DNA from: Crenobacter intestini
Lineage (GTDB): Bacteria; Pseudomonadota; Gammaproteobacteria; Burkholderiales; Chromobacteriaceae
NCBI RefSeq assembly: GCF_004919095.1
Contig: NZ_STGJ01000010.1
Location: 1-64,000 of the forward strand
Direction: 5' to 3'
Length of the DNA stretch: 64,000 bases
How positions within the stretch are numbered: the first letter of the stretch is position 1; every line of letters begins with the position of its first letter. The notes beneath the pieces were generated by a model. The model was not told the DNA's origin and did no database searches. It worked only from the letters and a program-made list of their open reading frames with translations. Shown here piece by piece: positions 44,281 to 53,662 of the stretch. The position numbers and the translations under genes were made by a program.

Positions 44281-44883
44281 ATGGAATCAACCTTCGTTTC
44301 CGCGACCATCCTGCTGATCCTGATCACCGACCCGCTGGGCAACATCCCGTTATTCATCGCCGCGCTCAAGCAGGTCAAGCCCGAGCGGCGGCGTCTTGTC
44401 ATCTACCGCGAATGCCTGATCGCGTTCTGCGTGCTGCTCGCCTTCATGTTCGGCGGGCAGACCTTTCTCAAGGTGATGCACCTGACCGACGAGTCGCTGA
44501 GCGTCGCCGGCGGTGTGATCCTGTTCCTGATCGCGATCAAGATGATCTTCCCGGGCGAAGGCGGGGCACTGGGCAGCGACAAGGTCAGCGGCGAGCCCTT
44601 TATCGTGCCGATCGCGATCCCGCTGATCGCCGGGCCGTCGGCGATGGCGACCGTGCTGTTGATGGCGACCCGCGAGCCTGACCGCATGCTCGAGTGGGTC
44701 GGCGCGCTGACCATCACCATGCTGGTGACCACCGTCGTCTTCCTGTTTTCCACCCGGCTTCAGAAGCTGCTGGGCGAGCAGGCGATCACCGCGCTCGAGC
44801 GGCTGATGGGCCTGGTGCTCGCGGCGATCTCGATCGAGATGCTGCTAGGCGGCATCGCCGCGTATATCCGCCAGTTCGGCTAG
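44281..44883 (+). CDS. MarC-family membrane protein (YhgN/UPF0056)
   Basis: About 200 aa from the ATG at 44281; an in-frame GTG at 44260 exists and neither has a clear ribosome site. Six predicted membrane helices, with LLILITDPLGNIPLFIAAL and IVPIAIPLIAGPSAMATVLL typical of the MarC/YhgN family. MarC is not itself an antibiotic pump, despite its name, and its function is unsettled. It stands alone, followed by a strong hairpin at 44901-44938. Confidence 0.87.
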   Translation: MESTFVSATILLILITDPLGNIPLFIAALKQVKPERRRLVIYRECLIAFCVLLAFMFGGQTFLKVMHLTDESLSVAGGVILFLIAIKMIFPGEGGALGSDKVSGEPFIVPIAIPLIAGPSAMATVLLMATREPDRMLEWVGALTITMLVTTVVFLFSTRLQKLLGEQAITALERLMGLVLAAISIEMLLGGIAAYIRQFG

Positions 44884-44900
44884 CCGTTTTTCACGCCCGA

Positions 44901-44938
44901 AACGACAACGCCCGGCCATCTGGCCGGGCGTTGTCGTT
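44901..44938. terminator. Long perfect hairpin downstream of marC
   Basis: AACGACAACGCCCGGCCA (44901-44918) and TGGCCGGGCGTTGTCGTT (44921-44938) form an 18-bp perfect stem with a 2-nt core. No T run follows on either strand, so it is an atypical terminator or an mRNA stabiliser. The following bases to 45134 show no gene. Confidence 0.6.
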
Positions 44939-45134
44939 GGGCTCCGGCCTCTGGCTGGCGGAATGGGCGCCTTTGTCCTGAACCGTGTGGCGGCCCAGTC
45001 CGCCTGTTGTGCAGCCGCACTGTAGCCGGTTGGCCACAGGTGCGGCCTGTTGCTTGCCTTGTGCCTTGGGCGTCACGGAAGTGACATCTGCACATGCTAA
45101 TGATGCTCGGATCGCACTCGATGAGGACGTCCCG

Positions 45135-47085
45135 ATGCAGAAAACAGGCGCTGTCGCCTCCCTTGGGGAGTCATCCTTACTGCTGCCCGCGTGGATTACC
45201 GCCGCGCTGGCCGCGAACGACAGGCTGAAACTCTACCTGAGCCTGATGCAGACCGTGATCCACGCAGTGGACCACGGTGGGGACATCGGTATCGACTGGC
45301 AAAAAGAGTTTGTCCGCCTCGGCCTGCAGGGCCAGGCTTGGCTGGCCCGCCTTGGGCCATGGCGCCTACCGGCAGGGCGACGCTGTCTTTGTGCCGCGGC
45401 TGGGCGAGTGGCTGGATGCGCTGGACAGGGACTTGCATGCCATGGCTAGGCCGGTCTGCGGGCGGCCGGATCATCCCGTGCCCGAGCTTGCGGCCAGATG
45501 TGACGCCTGGCATGCGAGGCTCGAAGCGCTGGCAGGCTCAGAGGAAATCGGCCCCGCCCTTTTGCATGAATTGACGCACGGGGACCGCAAGTCGGGGGAC
45601 AGCCTGCACCTGCTGGTCATGGATCTGCACAAGGCGATCAACACCCTGGCGGGGGACGTGGCGACCGAGGAAATTGACGGCGCCCATGCCTGGCAGGTCC
45701 TCGACGAGGATCGCCCGCGTGTCCAGGCCTTCATGCGCGGACTCCACTCGACCGCCGCGCTCAAGTTCGGCCATCCCGGGCTGGATACCGCGGTCACCCG
45801 TGACGGCGACCGCCTGCTGCTGCAAAACGATATCGGTACCAACGACGCCCATGTGCTGGTGATCGAATGGACACCGGATGCGCTGCACCTGACTTACTCC
45901 GATCTGCACCCGGCGCGTTTCGAATTCTTTGCCGGCATGTTGCGCCCACTCGGGTTCGAGTGGACGGCGATCTCTCCGGGCAAGGATGCGGCACTCAACG
46001 AAGGCAAGTCCTATCAGGTGGGGTACGCTTCCTTGCAATCCGGCAGCGAGAGTCGTTTGGCCGAAGCCCTGGAGCGGGCGGCTTCCAGGATCGTCTTTGT
46101 CATCGACTGGAACCGGGCGCGCAAGCGCTTGCAGCATTTTGTCCGTAAACCCGTGGCGGTCGGCATTCTCGAACAGCTGGCGCGGGAAGACCTCGGACAC
46201 ATGGCCTGGCTGCTCGCCGGAGGCGAGCAGCTGGTGTACGACGCCATGCAGTCGATGGATGGCGGGGGCTTCCGGGTGGGCGACCGCCTCGACCGGGTGT
46301 TGGGAGAGGCCGCGGCGCGCGACTACCTGTATGCGCTGATGCGGGAGGCCAGCGTCAGGCTGAGGGAGCAGCAGCCGGTGGCGCTGGTGGCGGACGAGGC
46401 CCGCCTGCTGCTGGCGCGGGCCATGCGCAAACGCGCTTTCGAATTCGATTTGCTGGCAGAGCAGGCGGCTTACTGTCAAGCGCTGGCGCAGAGCATCGTG
46501 GAAATGCTGCTCGAACCGGCTTCGCCTTCCGGGCTCCAGCAGCAACTGGCGCGGGCCAAGACATGGGAGCGGCAGGCGGACCATTTGCTGGTCGAGGCCA
46601 GGCAGCGCAGCCACCACTTCGAGCGCTGGCAGCCGATGCTCGGCTTGCTTGAACGGATGGACGATGTCGCCGACGTGCTGGAGGAGGCCGTCTTTGTGCT
46701 GGGCTTGCTGCAGCACCCGGGCATGCCGGTGATGCCTGCCGAGGTCAACCGGCATCTGTCTGCCATTGCCGAACTGACCCTGGGCGCGATTCAGGACCAG
46801 GTCAAGGTTGTGGAAATCTCGCGCCACCTGGAGGAGGGGAGCGCCCAGCGTGACGGCGACGAATTCCTGCAGGTGCTCTGGCGAATCGTCCGTGCCGAGC
46901 GCGCGTGTGACGAGGCGCTGCGCATGGCGCGCTGGGAACTGGTCGGCCAGTGGCGCGGGCAAGCCGCCGCGCTGCAAATGGCCGTCGAGTTCGCGTCCAA
47001 TGTCGAACAGGCGACCGACCGCCTGCTGGAGGTTGCCTACGTCCTGCGTGGCAGGGTCCTCGAGAAGTCTGGAGTTCAGTCATGA
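45135..47085 (+). pseudogene. PhoU/DUF47-like helical protein with an apparent +1 frameshift
   Basis: If one base is removed, the gene encodes about 649 aa. The first frame starts at 45135 (MQKTGAVASLGESS) and reads WITAALAANDRLKLYLSLMQ to QAWLARLG; the coherent sequence then continues in the +1 frame as HGAYRQGDAVFVPRLGEWLD to 47085. The switch is at CTTGGGCCATGG (45351-45362), best explained by one extra C at 45357/45358. The C-terminal 200 aa (AKTWERQADHLLVEARQRS, MLGLLERMDDVADVLEEAVF) resemble PhoU/DUF47 helical bundles; the rest is unrecognised. The downstream open frame alone (from 45277) would be 602 aa. It overlaps the PPDK-like gene by ATGA. Confidence 0.65.
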
Positions 47086-48716
47086 GAATGGATACGCGGT
47101 GGCCGCCGCATTTTTACCTGATAGCCGGATGTCCGCAGGCGAAAAGGAACGACGCCTCCTTGCAGGACATGGGGGCGAAGGCCTTCAACCTGCGCGAAAT
47201 GGCAAACCTGGGGCTGCCGGTTCCGCCCGCACTGGTGATCGGTACGGCCTACACGGCGAGCCCGGAGTCCTGTTTGCCTTTGCTGGCCGCACACGGCATG
47301 CCCGCTCTGGAGGCGGCCGCAGGGGCAATCTTTGGCGACGAGAGGCAGCCGCTGCTGGTGTCCGTCCGCTCGGGCGCGCCGGTATCGATGCCCGGCATGC
47401 TGGAGACCCTGCTCAATGTCGGCCTGTGCGACAAAACCGTCAGCGGCCTGCTGCGCCAGACGGGCAACCCGCGCATGGTATGGGATGCCTACCGGCGCCT
47501 GGTCGCGACATTCGGATCGGTGGTCGCGGGTATTCCCGCGCAGCACTTCGAGCGGCTGACGGAGGAGGTCGCGCAGGGGCGCGACGAGCGGCAACTGGAC
47601 TTCTCCGAACACCGGTCGCTGGTCCGCAGCTATCTGGATTTCTTCCTGAGCAGTACCGGCCAGGACTTCCCGCAGGACCCGCAAGTCCAGTTGCATCAGT
47701 CAGTGCTCGCCGTATTCCGTTCCTGGCATCAGGCCAAGGCGCAGGCCTACCGGAAAATGCACGGTCTGGGCGAGGAGATGGGGACGGCGGTGATGATCCA
47801 GCGGATGGTGTTCGGCAATGCGGGTTTGCGTTCCGGTGCCGGCGTGGGTTTTACCCGGAACCCGGTCACGGGCGCCCCGGGTCTTTGGTTTGATTACTTG
47901 CGCAACGCACAAGGCGAGGACGTGGTCGGCGGACGTCGCCGCGCCCCCGGGCAGGAGGCAGGCATGCCTGCCGAGTGTCTGGCGCAACTCGAGGCGGCTG
48001 CGCGCTTGCTGGAGCGTCATTTCCAGGACATGCAGGACCTGGAGTTTACCGTCGAGGAGGGCTGCCTTTACCTGCTGCAAACGCGGGCCGGCAAGCGCTC
48101 CGGCATTGCGGCGGCCCGGATCGCGCTGGACCTGCAGGAAGAGGGGGTGATCGACAGGGCGCTTGCCTTGAGCCGTACCCGGGAACTCACCGCGGGCGAG
48201 CTCTCGCATACCCGCCTGGCCGTCAAGGACGCGTCGGGCTTGCAGGTGCTGGCGCGGGCGACGCCGGCCAGCGCGGGGGTGGTGAGCGCCGAGGTCGTGC
48301 TCGACGCGGATACCGCCCGGCGCAGGGCTGCATCCGGAGCTATGGTAGTGCTGGTGAGGACGGATGCGGAAACCGACGACATCGAAGGCCTGCAGGTGGC
48401 GGTCGGGCTGCTGACCAGCCGCGGCGCCAGAACCTCGCACGCGGCGGTGGTCGCACGGCAGTTGGGCAAGGTCTGCCTGGTCGGGTGCGAGTCGATGCAG
48501 GTGGACCTCTCCCTGCGGGTGCTGCGTTTTGGCGATCAGGTGGTCGCCGAGGGGGCATGCCTGACGCTGGATGCGGAGGGCGGGCAGGTGATCGCAGGTG
48601 CGGCGGAATGGGTCGAAGAGCCTGACCTGCCGCTGCTGTCCCGCCTGCAGGGTTTGCGGCATGGTGTGGAAGAGGACGGGGCGGGCTGTGCCCGCGTAGC
48701 AGGGTTGGCTGGCTGA
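47082..48716 (+). CDS. Truncated PPDK-like phosphotransferase (ATP-grasp plus phosphohistidine domain)
   Basis: The protein has 544 aa. It matches the first two domains of pyruvate phosphate dikinase: an ATP-grasp region (MGAKAFNLREMANLGLPVPP, SVRSGAPVSMPGMLETLLNV, MVFGNAGLRSGAGVGFTRNP, LEFTVEEGCLYLLQTRAGKR with ATP/Mg ligands Glu321 and Gln333), then the swivelling domain (TSRGARTSHAAVVARQLGKV) with His453 as the expected phosphocarrier. The Thr before Ser-His, the regulatory site in PPDK, is retained. The C-terminal PEP/pyruvate barrel of full PPDK (about 875 aa) is absent, so the phosphate acceptor is unknown. The start overlaps the previous stop (ATGA), implying coupling with the PhoU-like gene. 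Confidence 0.85.
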   Translation: MRMDTRWPPHFYLIAGCPQAKRNDASLQDMGAKAFNLREMANLGLPVPPALVIGTAYTASPESCLPLLAAHGMPALEAAAGAIFGDERQPLLVSVRSGAPVSMPGMLETLLNVGLCDKTVSGLLRQTGNPRMVWDAYRRLVATFGSVVAGIPAQHFERLTEEVAQGRDERQLDFSEHRSLVRSYLDFFLSSTGQDFPQDPQVQLHQSVLAVFRSWHQAKAQAYRKMHGLGEEMGTAVMIQRMVFGNAGLRSGAGVGFTRNPVTGAPGLWFDYLRNAQGEDVVGGRRRAPGQEAGMPAECLAQLEAAARLLERHFQDMQDLEFTVEEGCLYLLQTRAGKRSGIAAARIALDLQEEGVIDRALALSRTRELTAGELSHTRLAVKDASGLQVLARATPASAGVVSAEVVLDADTARRRAASGAMVVLVRTDAETDDIEGLQVAVGLLTSRGARTSHAAVVARQLGKVCLVGCESMQVDLSLRVLRFGDQVVAEGACLTLDAEGGQVIAGAAEWVEEPDLPLLSRLQGLRHGVEEDGAGCARVAGLAG

Positions 48717-48850
48717 GCTGTACGTCAGGGATCCGGCGGTCAGGAGCACCGATTGCGCCTGGCTGGAAGGCGGGCGCCGGGACTCGCCCGGGCCCGCCGG
48801 ATTCCGCCTGCTGCCGGGCGTCTGTCCCGCGGGCATAAGGAGACGGCAGC

Positions 48851-51637
48851 ATGGGACAAGACGAGCGTCTGCTGGCCATCGTGCGCGAGTTAGCTGGCGA
48901 GCTGAAGCCGGGTGCGCCAGAGCTGGCAAGCTACGGGCTCCATCACCACCTGGAGCGCGACTTCGGCCTGGACAGCCTCTCCCGTGTCGAACTCTTTGCG
49001 CGCGTCGAGCGCGAACTGGGCGTGCAACTGGGGGAGGACGCGTTCGCCGCCGAGACCCCGGCCGAGCTCCTGGCGCTGGCCGGCGCCGCACTGGCGGAGC
49101 GGGAGCAAGGCGCGGCCGCGCCCGAGGACGCGCCCTCGCTTGGCGGCGCGTTCGCAGCGGCGCCACCCAGCCTTGCGACGCTCACCGTCGTGCTCGACTG
49201 GCATGTCCGCCACCAGGGCGGGCGCGTGCATATCCACCTGCTGGACGAGGCGGGGCGGGACGATGCGGTCAGCTACGCGCGCTTGTCTGCCGCGGCGCGG
49301 GCGGTCGCTGCCGGCCTGCTCGCGCAAGGCGCCGCGCCCGGCAGCCGCGTCGCGCTGATGCTGCCGACCGGGCTCGACTTCTTTGCCGTGTTCTACGGCG
49401 CGCTCTACGCCGGCTGCGTGCCGGTGCCGCTCTACCCGCCGGCGCGCCCGGCGCAACTGGAAGAGCACCTGCGCCGCGTCGCCGCCATCCTCGCCAACTC
49501 GGGCGCGCGCTGGCTGGTGACCGACCCGCGCGCGCGGGTGTTCGCCAGCGCCTTGTCCGCCCGCTGCCCGGCACTGGACGGCATCCTGACCGTCGGCGAG
49601 CTGAATGCGTACGGCGCGGCGCCGAGCCTGCCGCGCCGGCAGGGTAGTGACCTTGCCTTCCTCCAGTACACCTCGGGCAGCACCGGCGAGCCCAAGGGCG
49701 TCATGTTGAGCCACGCCAACCTGCTCGCCAACCTTCGCGCGATGCAGGAGGCGGCGCGGGCGACGCCCGACGACGTGTTCGTGTCGTGGCTGCCGCTCTA
49801 CCACGACATGGGGCTGATCGGCGCCGGCCTTGGCAGCATGGTGATCGGCTTCACGCTGGTGCTGATGTCGCCGCTTGCTTTCCTCGCGCGGCCGGTGCGC
49901 TGGCTTCAGGCGATCTCGCGCTACCGCGGCACACTCTCGGCGGCGCCCAACTTCGCGTACGAGATCTGCGCCGGCAAGCTTGCCAACGAGGCGCTCTCCG
50001 GGCTCGACCTCTCTTCCTGGCGCATGGCGTGCAACGGCGCCGAGGCGGTCAGCCCGCAGACACTCGAGCGTTTCGCCGCGCGCCTCGCACCCTACGGCTT
50101 GCGCCGCGAGGCGCTGTCGCCGGTGTACGGGCTGGCCGAAGCGTCGGTGGGCCTGGCCTTTCCGCCATCGGGGCGCGGGCCGCGCATCGACCATGTGGCG
50201 CGGCGCGCGCTGGCCGACGACGGCGTCGCCGAGCCTGCCCCAGCGGCCGGTGCCGGCGTGCAGGCCGTGCCCGGCTGCGGCCATGCCTTGCCGGGGCACG
50301 CGTTGCGCATCGTCGACGCGGCAGGTCTGGCGCTACCCGAGAGGCGGGTCGGCCGCGTCCAGTTTTGCGGGCCGTCGGCGTGCGCCGGCTATTTCGACAA
50401 CCCGGCTGCCACCGCCAAACTGTTCGACGGTGCGTGGCTGAATACCGGCGACCTCGGATATCTGGCCGACGGCGAACTGTTCATTACCGGCCGCGAGAAA
50501 GACATCATCATCCGCGGCGGGCACAACATCCACCCGCAGGAGCTCGAGGAGGCGGTCGGCCGCATCGCCGGCGTGCGCGCCGGCAATGTGGTGGTGTTTG
50601 CCGCGACCGACGAGGGTGCCGGCACCGAGCGCCTGGTGGTGCTCGCTGAAGTGCGCGTACGGGACGAGGCGGCGAGGGGGGCGATCCGCCGGCAGGTCGA
50701 AGCGCTGGCCGTCGACCTGACCGGGCTGCCGGCGGACGACGTGGTGCTCGCGCCGCCGGGGACGGTCCTCAAGACCTCCAGCGGCAAGTTGCGCCGGGCG
50801 GCCTGCCGCGCGGCTTACGAGCAGGGCACGCTGCTGCGCCGGGCGCGCTCGGCGCGGCGCCAGGCGGCGACGGTAGCCGGCGCCGCGGCGCTGGTGCGCG
50901 TGCGTGCCGCGTTGCGTAGGGCGCTCGGCACCTTGTGGCCATGCTGGGCGTGGGCGGTGTTCGTGCTGTGCGTGCCGCTGGTGTGGTGCCTGATCGCGCT
51001 GGGGCCGACGCTGCGCCTGCGCCGGTACGCGGCCCGCACGGGCGCAAGGCTCGCGCTCGCGGCCGCCGGCCTGCCGGCGCACGTGGAGGGGCTTGAATGG
51101 CTGCCGGCCAACGGGCCGGTCGTCGTGGTCGCCAACCACGCAAGCTACGTCGACGGCCTGCTGCTCTGCGCCGTGCTGCCCGCGCGCTTCGGCTACGTCG
51201 CCAAGCGCGAACTGCTGAACGGCGCCTTATCTGCGCTGCCGCTGCGCCGCCTGGGCGCAGCCTTCGTCGAGCGTTTCGACGCCGCGCGCGGCGCACAGGA
51301 TTCAGCAGCGCTCGAGGCGCGGCTCGCGGCGGGCGACGCGCTGGTGTTCTTCCCGGAAGGCACCTTCGGCGAAGCGCCGGGGCTGTTGCCCTTCCATATG
51401 GGCGCCTTCCTCGCCGCCGCGCGCACGGGATCGCCTGTGCTGCCGGTGACGCTGGGCGGAACCCGCGCCTTGTTGCCGGGCGAGCGGCGCTGGCCGCGGT
51501 TTGCCCGGCTGTCGGTCACGATCCACCCGCCGCTGTTTCCGTCCGGTACGGACTGGCGTTCGGCGCTTGCGTTGCGCGATGCGGCACGCGCGGTGATGCT
51601 GGCGCGTGTCGGCGAGCCGGACGCATCCGCCCGTTAA
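48851..51637 (+). CDS. ACP - fatty acyl-AMP ligase - acyltransferase fusion protein
   Basis: The protein has 928 aa in three parts. Residues about 5-85 form an acyl carrier domain with Ser42 in FGLDSLSRVEL as the phosphopantetheine site. Residues about 110-650 are an ANL-type adenylating enzyme (YTSGSTGEPKGVMLSH, WLPLYHDMGLIG, ITGREKDIIIRGGHNIHPQE), closest to fatty acyl-AMP ligases that load ACPs. After a hydrophobic pair of helices (about 695-725), residues about 740-920 are a PlsC-type acyltransferase (ANHASYVDG as HX4D; FFPEGTFGE). It could activate a fatty acid, hold it on its own ACP and transfer it to a glycerolipid. AAGGAGA precedes the start. Confidence 0.88.
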   Translation: MGQDERLLAIVRELAGELKPGAPELASYGLHHHLERDFGLDSLSRVELFARVERELGVQLGEDAFAAETPAELLALAGAALAEREQGAAAPEDAPSLGGAFAAAPPSLATLTVVLDWHVRHQGGRVHIHLLDEAGRDDAVSYARLSAAARAVAAGLLAQGAAPGSRVALMLPTGLDFFAVFYGALYAGCVPVPLYPPARPAQLEEHLRRVAAILANSGARWLVTDPRARVFASALSARCPALDGILTVGELNAYGAAPSLPRRQGSDLAFLQYTSGSTGEPKGVMLSHANLLANLRAMQEAARATPDDVFVSWLPLYHDMGLIGAGLGSMVIGFTLVLMSPLAFLARPVRWLQAISRYRGTLSAAPNFAYEICAGKLANEALSGLDLSSWRMACNGAEAVSPQTLERFAARLAPYGLRREALSPVYGLAEASVGLAFPPSGRGPRIDHVARRALADDGVAEPAPAAGAGVQAVPGCGHALPGHALRIVDAAGLALPERRVGRVQFCGPSACAGYFDNPAATAKLFDGAWLNTGDLGYLADGELFITGREKDIIIRGGHNIHPQELEEAVGRIAGVRAGNVVVFAATDEGAGTERLVVLAEVRVRDEAARGAIRRQVEALAVDLTGLPADDVVLAPPGTVLKTSSGKLRRAACRAAYEQGTLLRRARSARRQAATVAGAAALVRVRAALRRALGTLWPCWAWAVFVLCVPLVWCLIALGPTLRLRRYAARTGARLALAAAGLPAHVEGLEWLPANGPVVVVANHASYVDGLLLCAVLPARFGYVAKRELLNGALSALPLRRLGAAFVERFDAARGAQDSAALEARLAAGDALVFFPEGTFGEAPGLLPFHMGAFLAAARTGSPVLPVTLGGTRALLPGERRWPRFARLSVTIHPPLFPSGTDWRSALALRDAARAVMLARVGEPDASAR

Positions 51638-51747
51638 CGCTTCTGCGGGGCCTGTGTCGTGGTAGATGGGCTAGTCGCAGCAGCACAGGCGTCCCGTTGT
51701 ACGCTGCGTGCCGCTTGGCGCGCGGCATTAGCCAGAAAGGGAGACTC

Positions 51748-52722
51748 ATGCAGGCCGACATCGTCACCAGCCTCCTCACCCGGGCCTTGCAGGCGCCTTC
51801 CAGCCACAACAGCCAACCGTGGCAGTTTGCAGTGGACGACGCGCGGATCGAACTGTGGGCAGACCGCCGCCGCGCATTGCCGGTCAACGACCCGGACGGC
51901 CGCGAGCTGCTGATCAGTTGCGGCGCGGCGCTGATGACGTTGCGGGTCGCGGCCGCCGCCGCCGGGCTGGCGGCGCGGGTCGAGCTGCTGCCATGCCGTG
52001 CCGACGCGGACTTGCTGGCCCATGTCGGGCTGTCGTGCGGACCGGCCGACGCCTCGCTTGCCTGGCTTGGCCCTGGCATCGACGCGCGGCGTACCTGCCG
52101 CCATGCTTACGACGGCCGTGCGCCCGAGCCGGCTGTAGCTGCCGCGGTCGTGGCAGCACTCGCTGAGGAAGGCGCCGGGCTGATCACGGTCGACGCGGCG
52201 CAGCGGCTGGCCGTGGGCGAATTGGTCGCCGAGGGCGACCGCATCCGTTGGCGCGACAGAGCCTGGCGGGCGGAGCTGGCAATGTGGCTGCATGGCCGGC
52301 GCGACGGCGACGGGCTGGCTTTGCCGGCACTGCTGGCACCGTTGGCCCGGGCCGCCGTGCGGAAGCTGGACCTGGGCAAGAGGGTGGCCGGGCACGACCG
52401 GCAAGGCTTGACGCAGGCGCCCTGGCTGACGGTGGTCAGCAGCGAGGAAGACAACCCCCGCGCCTGGTTGATGGCCGGGCAGGCCTTGCAACGCGCCTTG
52501 CTCACGGCGTGCCGCCATGGCATCCAGGCATCCTATCTGAACCAGCCAGTGCAGTTGCCAGTGCTGCGCCGGCGTTTGCAGTCGCTATTGGGCACGCAGG
52601 CATTTCCGCAGTTGCTCTTGTGCTGGGGTTACCCGCAGGCGCCGCTGCCGGTGACACCCAGGCGTTCGCTGGACAGCGTGCTGCATCCTGCCGCTGGTGA
52701 GCCTTCCCGGGTGCGACGATGA
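51748..52722 (+). CDS. Acg-family nitroreductase-like flavoprotein
   Basis: The protein has 324 aa from the ATG at 51748, with AAGGGAG 6-12 bases upstream; the frame is open further upstream only by chance. It contains ALQAPSSHNSQPWQF, the nitroreductase FMN-binding start, and an extended two-lobed length like mycobacterial Acg proteins, which bind FMN but have an occluded active site and may store flavin. Other parts (MAGQALQRALLTACRHGIQA) also fit. Its stop overlaps the next gene start (ATGA), so the two are coupled. Confidence 0.8.
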   Translation: MQADIVTSLLTRALQAPSSHNSQPWQFAVDDARIELWADRRRALPVNDPDGRELLISCGAALMTLRVAAAAAGLAARVELLPCRADADLLAHVGLSCGPADASLAWLGPGIDARRTCRHAYDGRAPEPAVAAAVVAALAEEGAGLITVDAAQRLAVGELVAEGDRIRWRDRAWRAELAMWLHGRRDGDGLALPALLAPLARAAVRKLDLGKRVAGHDRQGLTQAPWLTVVSSEEDNPRAWLMAGQALQRALLTACRHGIQASYLNQPVQLPVLRRRLQSLLGTQAFPQLLLCWGYPQAPLPVTPRRSLDSVLHPAAGEPSRVRR

Positions 52723-53645
52723 GCGCTTGGCCATGGGACGTGCTGGCCGCCGGCTGTGTGCTGCTTGCAGCGCTGCGCTGGTACGGCTTGCGGCGCTGGG
52801 CGGCGAAAACGCGTGCCGTGCAGGCGCGGTTATGCGTCTTGCGCCAAGACATGGCAGTTCCACGCTTCTACCCTGACGCCCTGCATGGTTTGCCTGCACC
52901 GGTCGCCCGGTATTTGCGACAGGTTTTGCCGGCAGGTGCCGTGCAAGTCCGCTCGGTGACACTGAGTCAGCAAGGCGTGCTCAACTTGCGGCAAAGCGGC
53001 GAGTGCTGGCGGCCGTTCAGTGCGCGGCAGACGGTGGTGTTGCAGCGCCCCGGCTTTGTCTGGGATGCCCGGGTTTCGCTGCTGCCTCTGCTGACGGTCT
53101 GCGTACATGACGGCTACGTCGCCGGGGAGGGCCTGCTCGAGCCGGCGCTGCTGGGACTGTTTGCCCTGGGAGCGCCTTGCGACCGATCTAAGCTCGCACA
53201 TGACGAACTGACACGGTTTCTGGCGGAAGCGCCGTGGTACCCGCACGTGCTACTGCCTGGGCAGGGGGTGAAGTGGCAAGCAATCGACGGAACCAGCGCC
53301 CTCGCCACGCTTTGCGATGGCGAAGTTGTAGTGTCGCTCACATTCCATTTTGGCCGGGACGGTCTGGTTGAGGCTGTCCGCGCCGAGCAGCGGGGAAGGC
53401 TGGTGGGGGGGCGGTTGGTCTCTACGCCGTGGGAGGGTCGGCTATCCAATTATCAGCGACAAGACGGTGTGCTGGTTCCGCTGGACGGCGAAGTGGCCTG
53501 GCTGATGCCGCAGGGGCGACATCCCTACTGGCGCAGCACGATGACGATGCTTGCTTATCAGCGGCAGGCAGACGGCGATCCGTCTGGCTGGGGCGGCAAG
53601 TCCACCGAAAGGAGGGGCTTAAACGTGAAAACGCCCGGCCGGTGA
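52719..53645 (+). CDS. DUF6544-like protein
   Basis: The protein has 308 aa. An N-terminal membrane helix (DVLAAGCVLLAALRWYGL) is followed by a soluble beta-rich domain: LPAPVARYLRQVLP, SGECWRPFSARQTVVLQRPG, EAPWYPHVLLPG and TPWEGRLSNYQRQDGVLVPL, the pattern of the uncharacterised DUF6544 (DUF6920-like) family. Function unknown. It is coupled by ATGA to the nitroreductase gene, which suggests a shared role. Its final codons overlap a hairpin that serves as terminator for the opposing tRNA transcript. Confidence 0.7.
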   Translation: MSAWPWDVLAAGCVLLAALRWYGLRRWAAKTRAVQARLCVLRQDMAVPRFYPDALHGLPAPVARYLRQVLPAGAVQVRSVTLSQQGVLNLRQSGECWRPFSARQTVVLQRPGFVWDARVSLLPLLTVCVHDGYVAGEGLLEPALLGLFALGAPCDRSKLAHDELTRFLAEAPWYPHVLLPGQGVKWQAIDGTSALATLCDGEVVVSLTFHFGRDGLVEAVRAEQRGRLVGGRLVSTPWEGRLSNYQRQDGVLVPLDGEVAWLMPQGRHPYWRSTMTMLAYQRQADGDPSGWGGKSTERRGLNVKTPGR

Positions 53646-53656
53646 CGGTCGGGCGT
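53627..53656 (-). terminator. Terminator of the tRNA-Phe transcript
   Basis: On the minus strand ACGCCCGACC-GTCACC-GGCCGGGCGT is followed by TTTTC. One G-T pair occurs in a 10-bp stem. It lies 7 bases past the second tRNA and inside the 3' end of the opposing coding region. Confidence 0.75.
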
Positions 53657-53662
53657 GGAATC

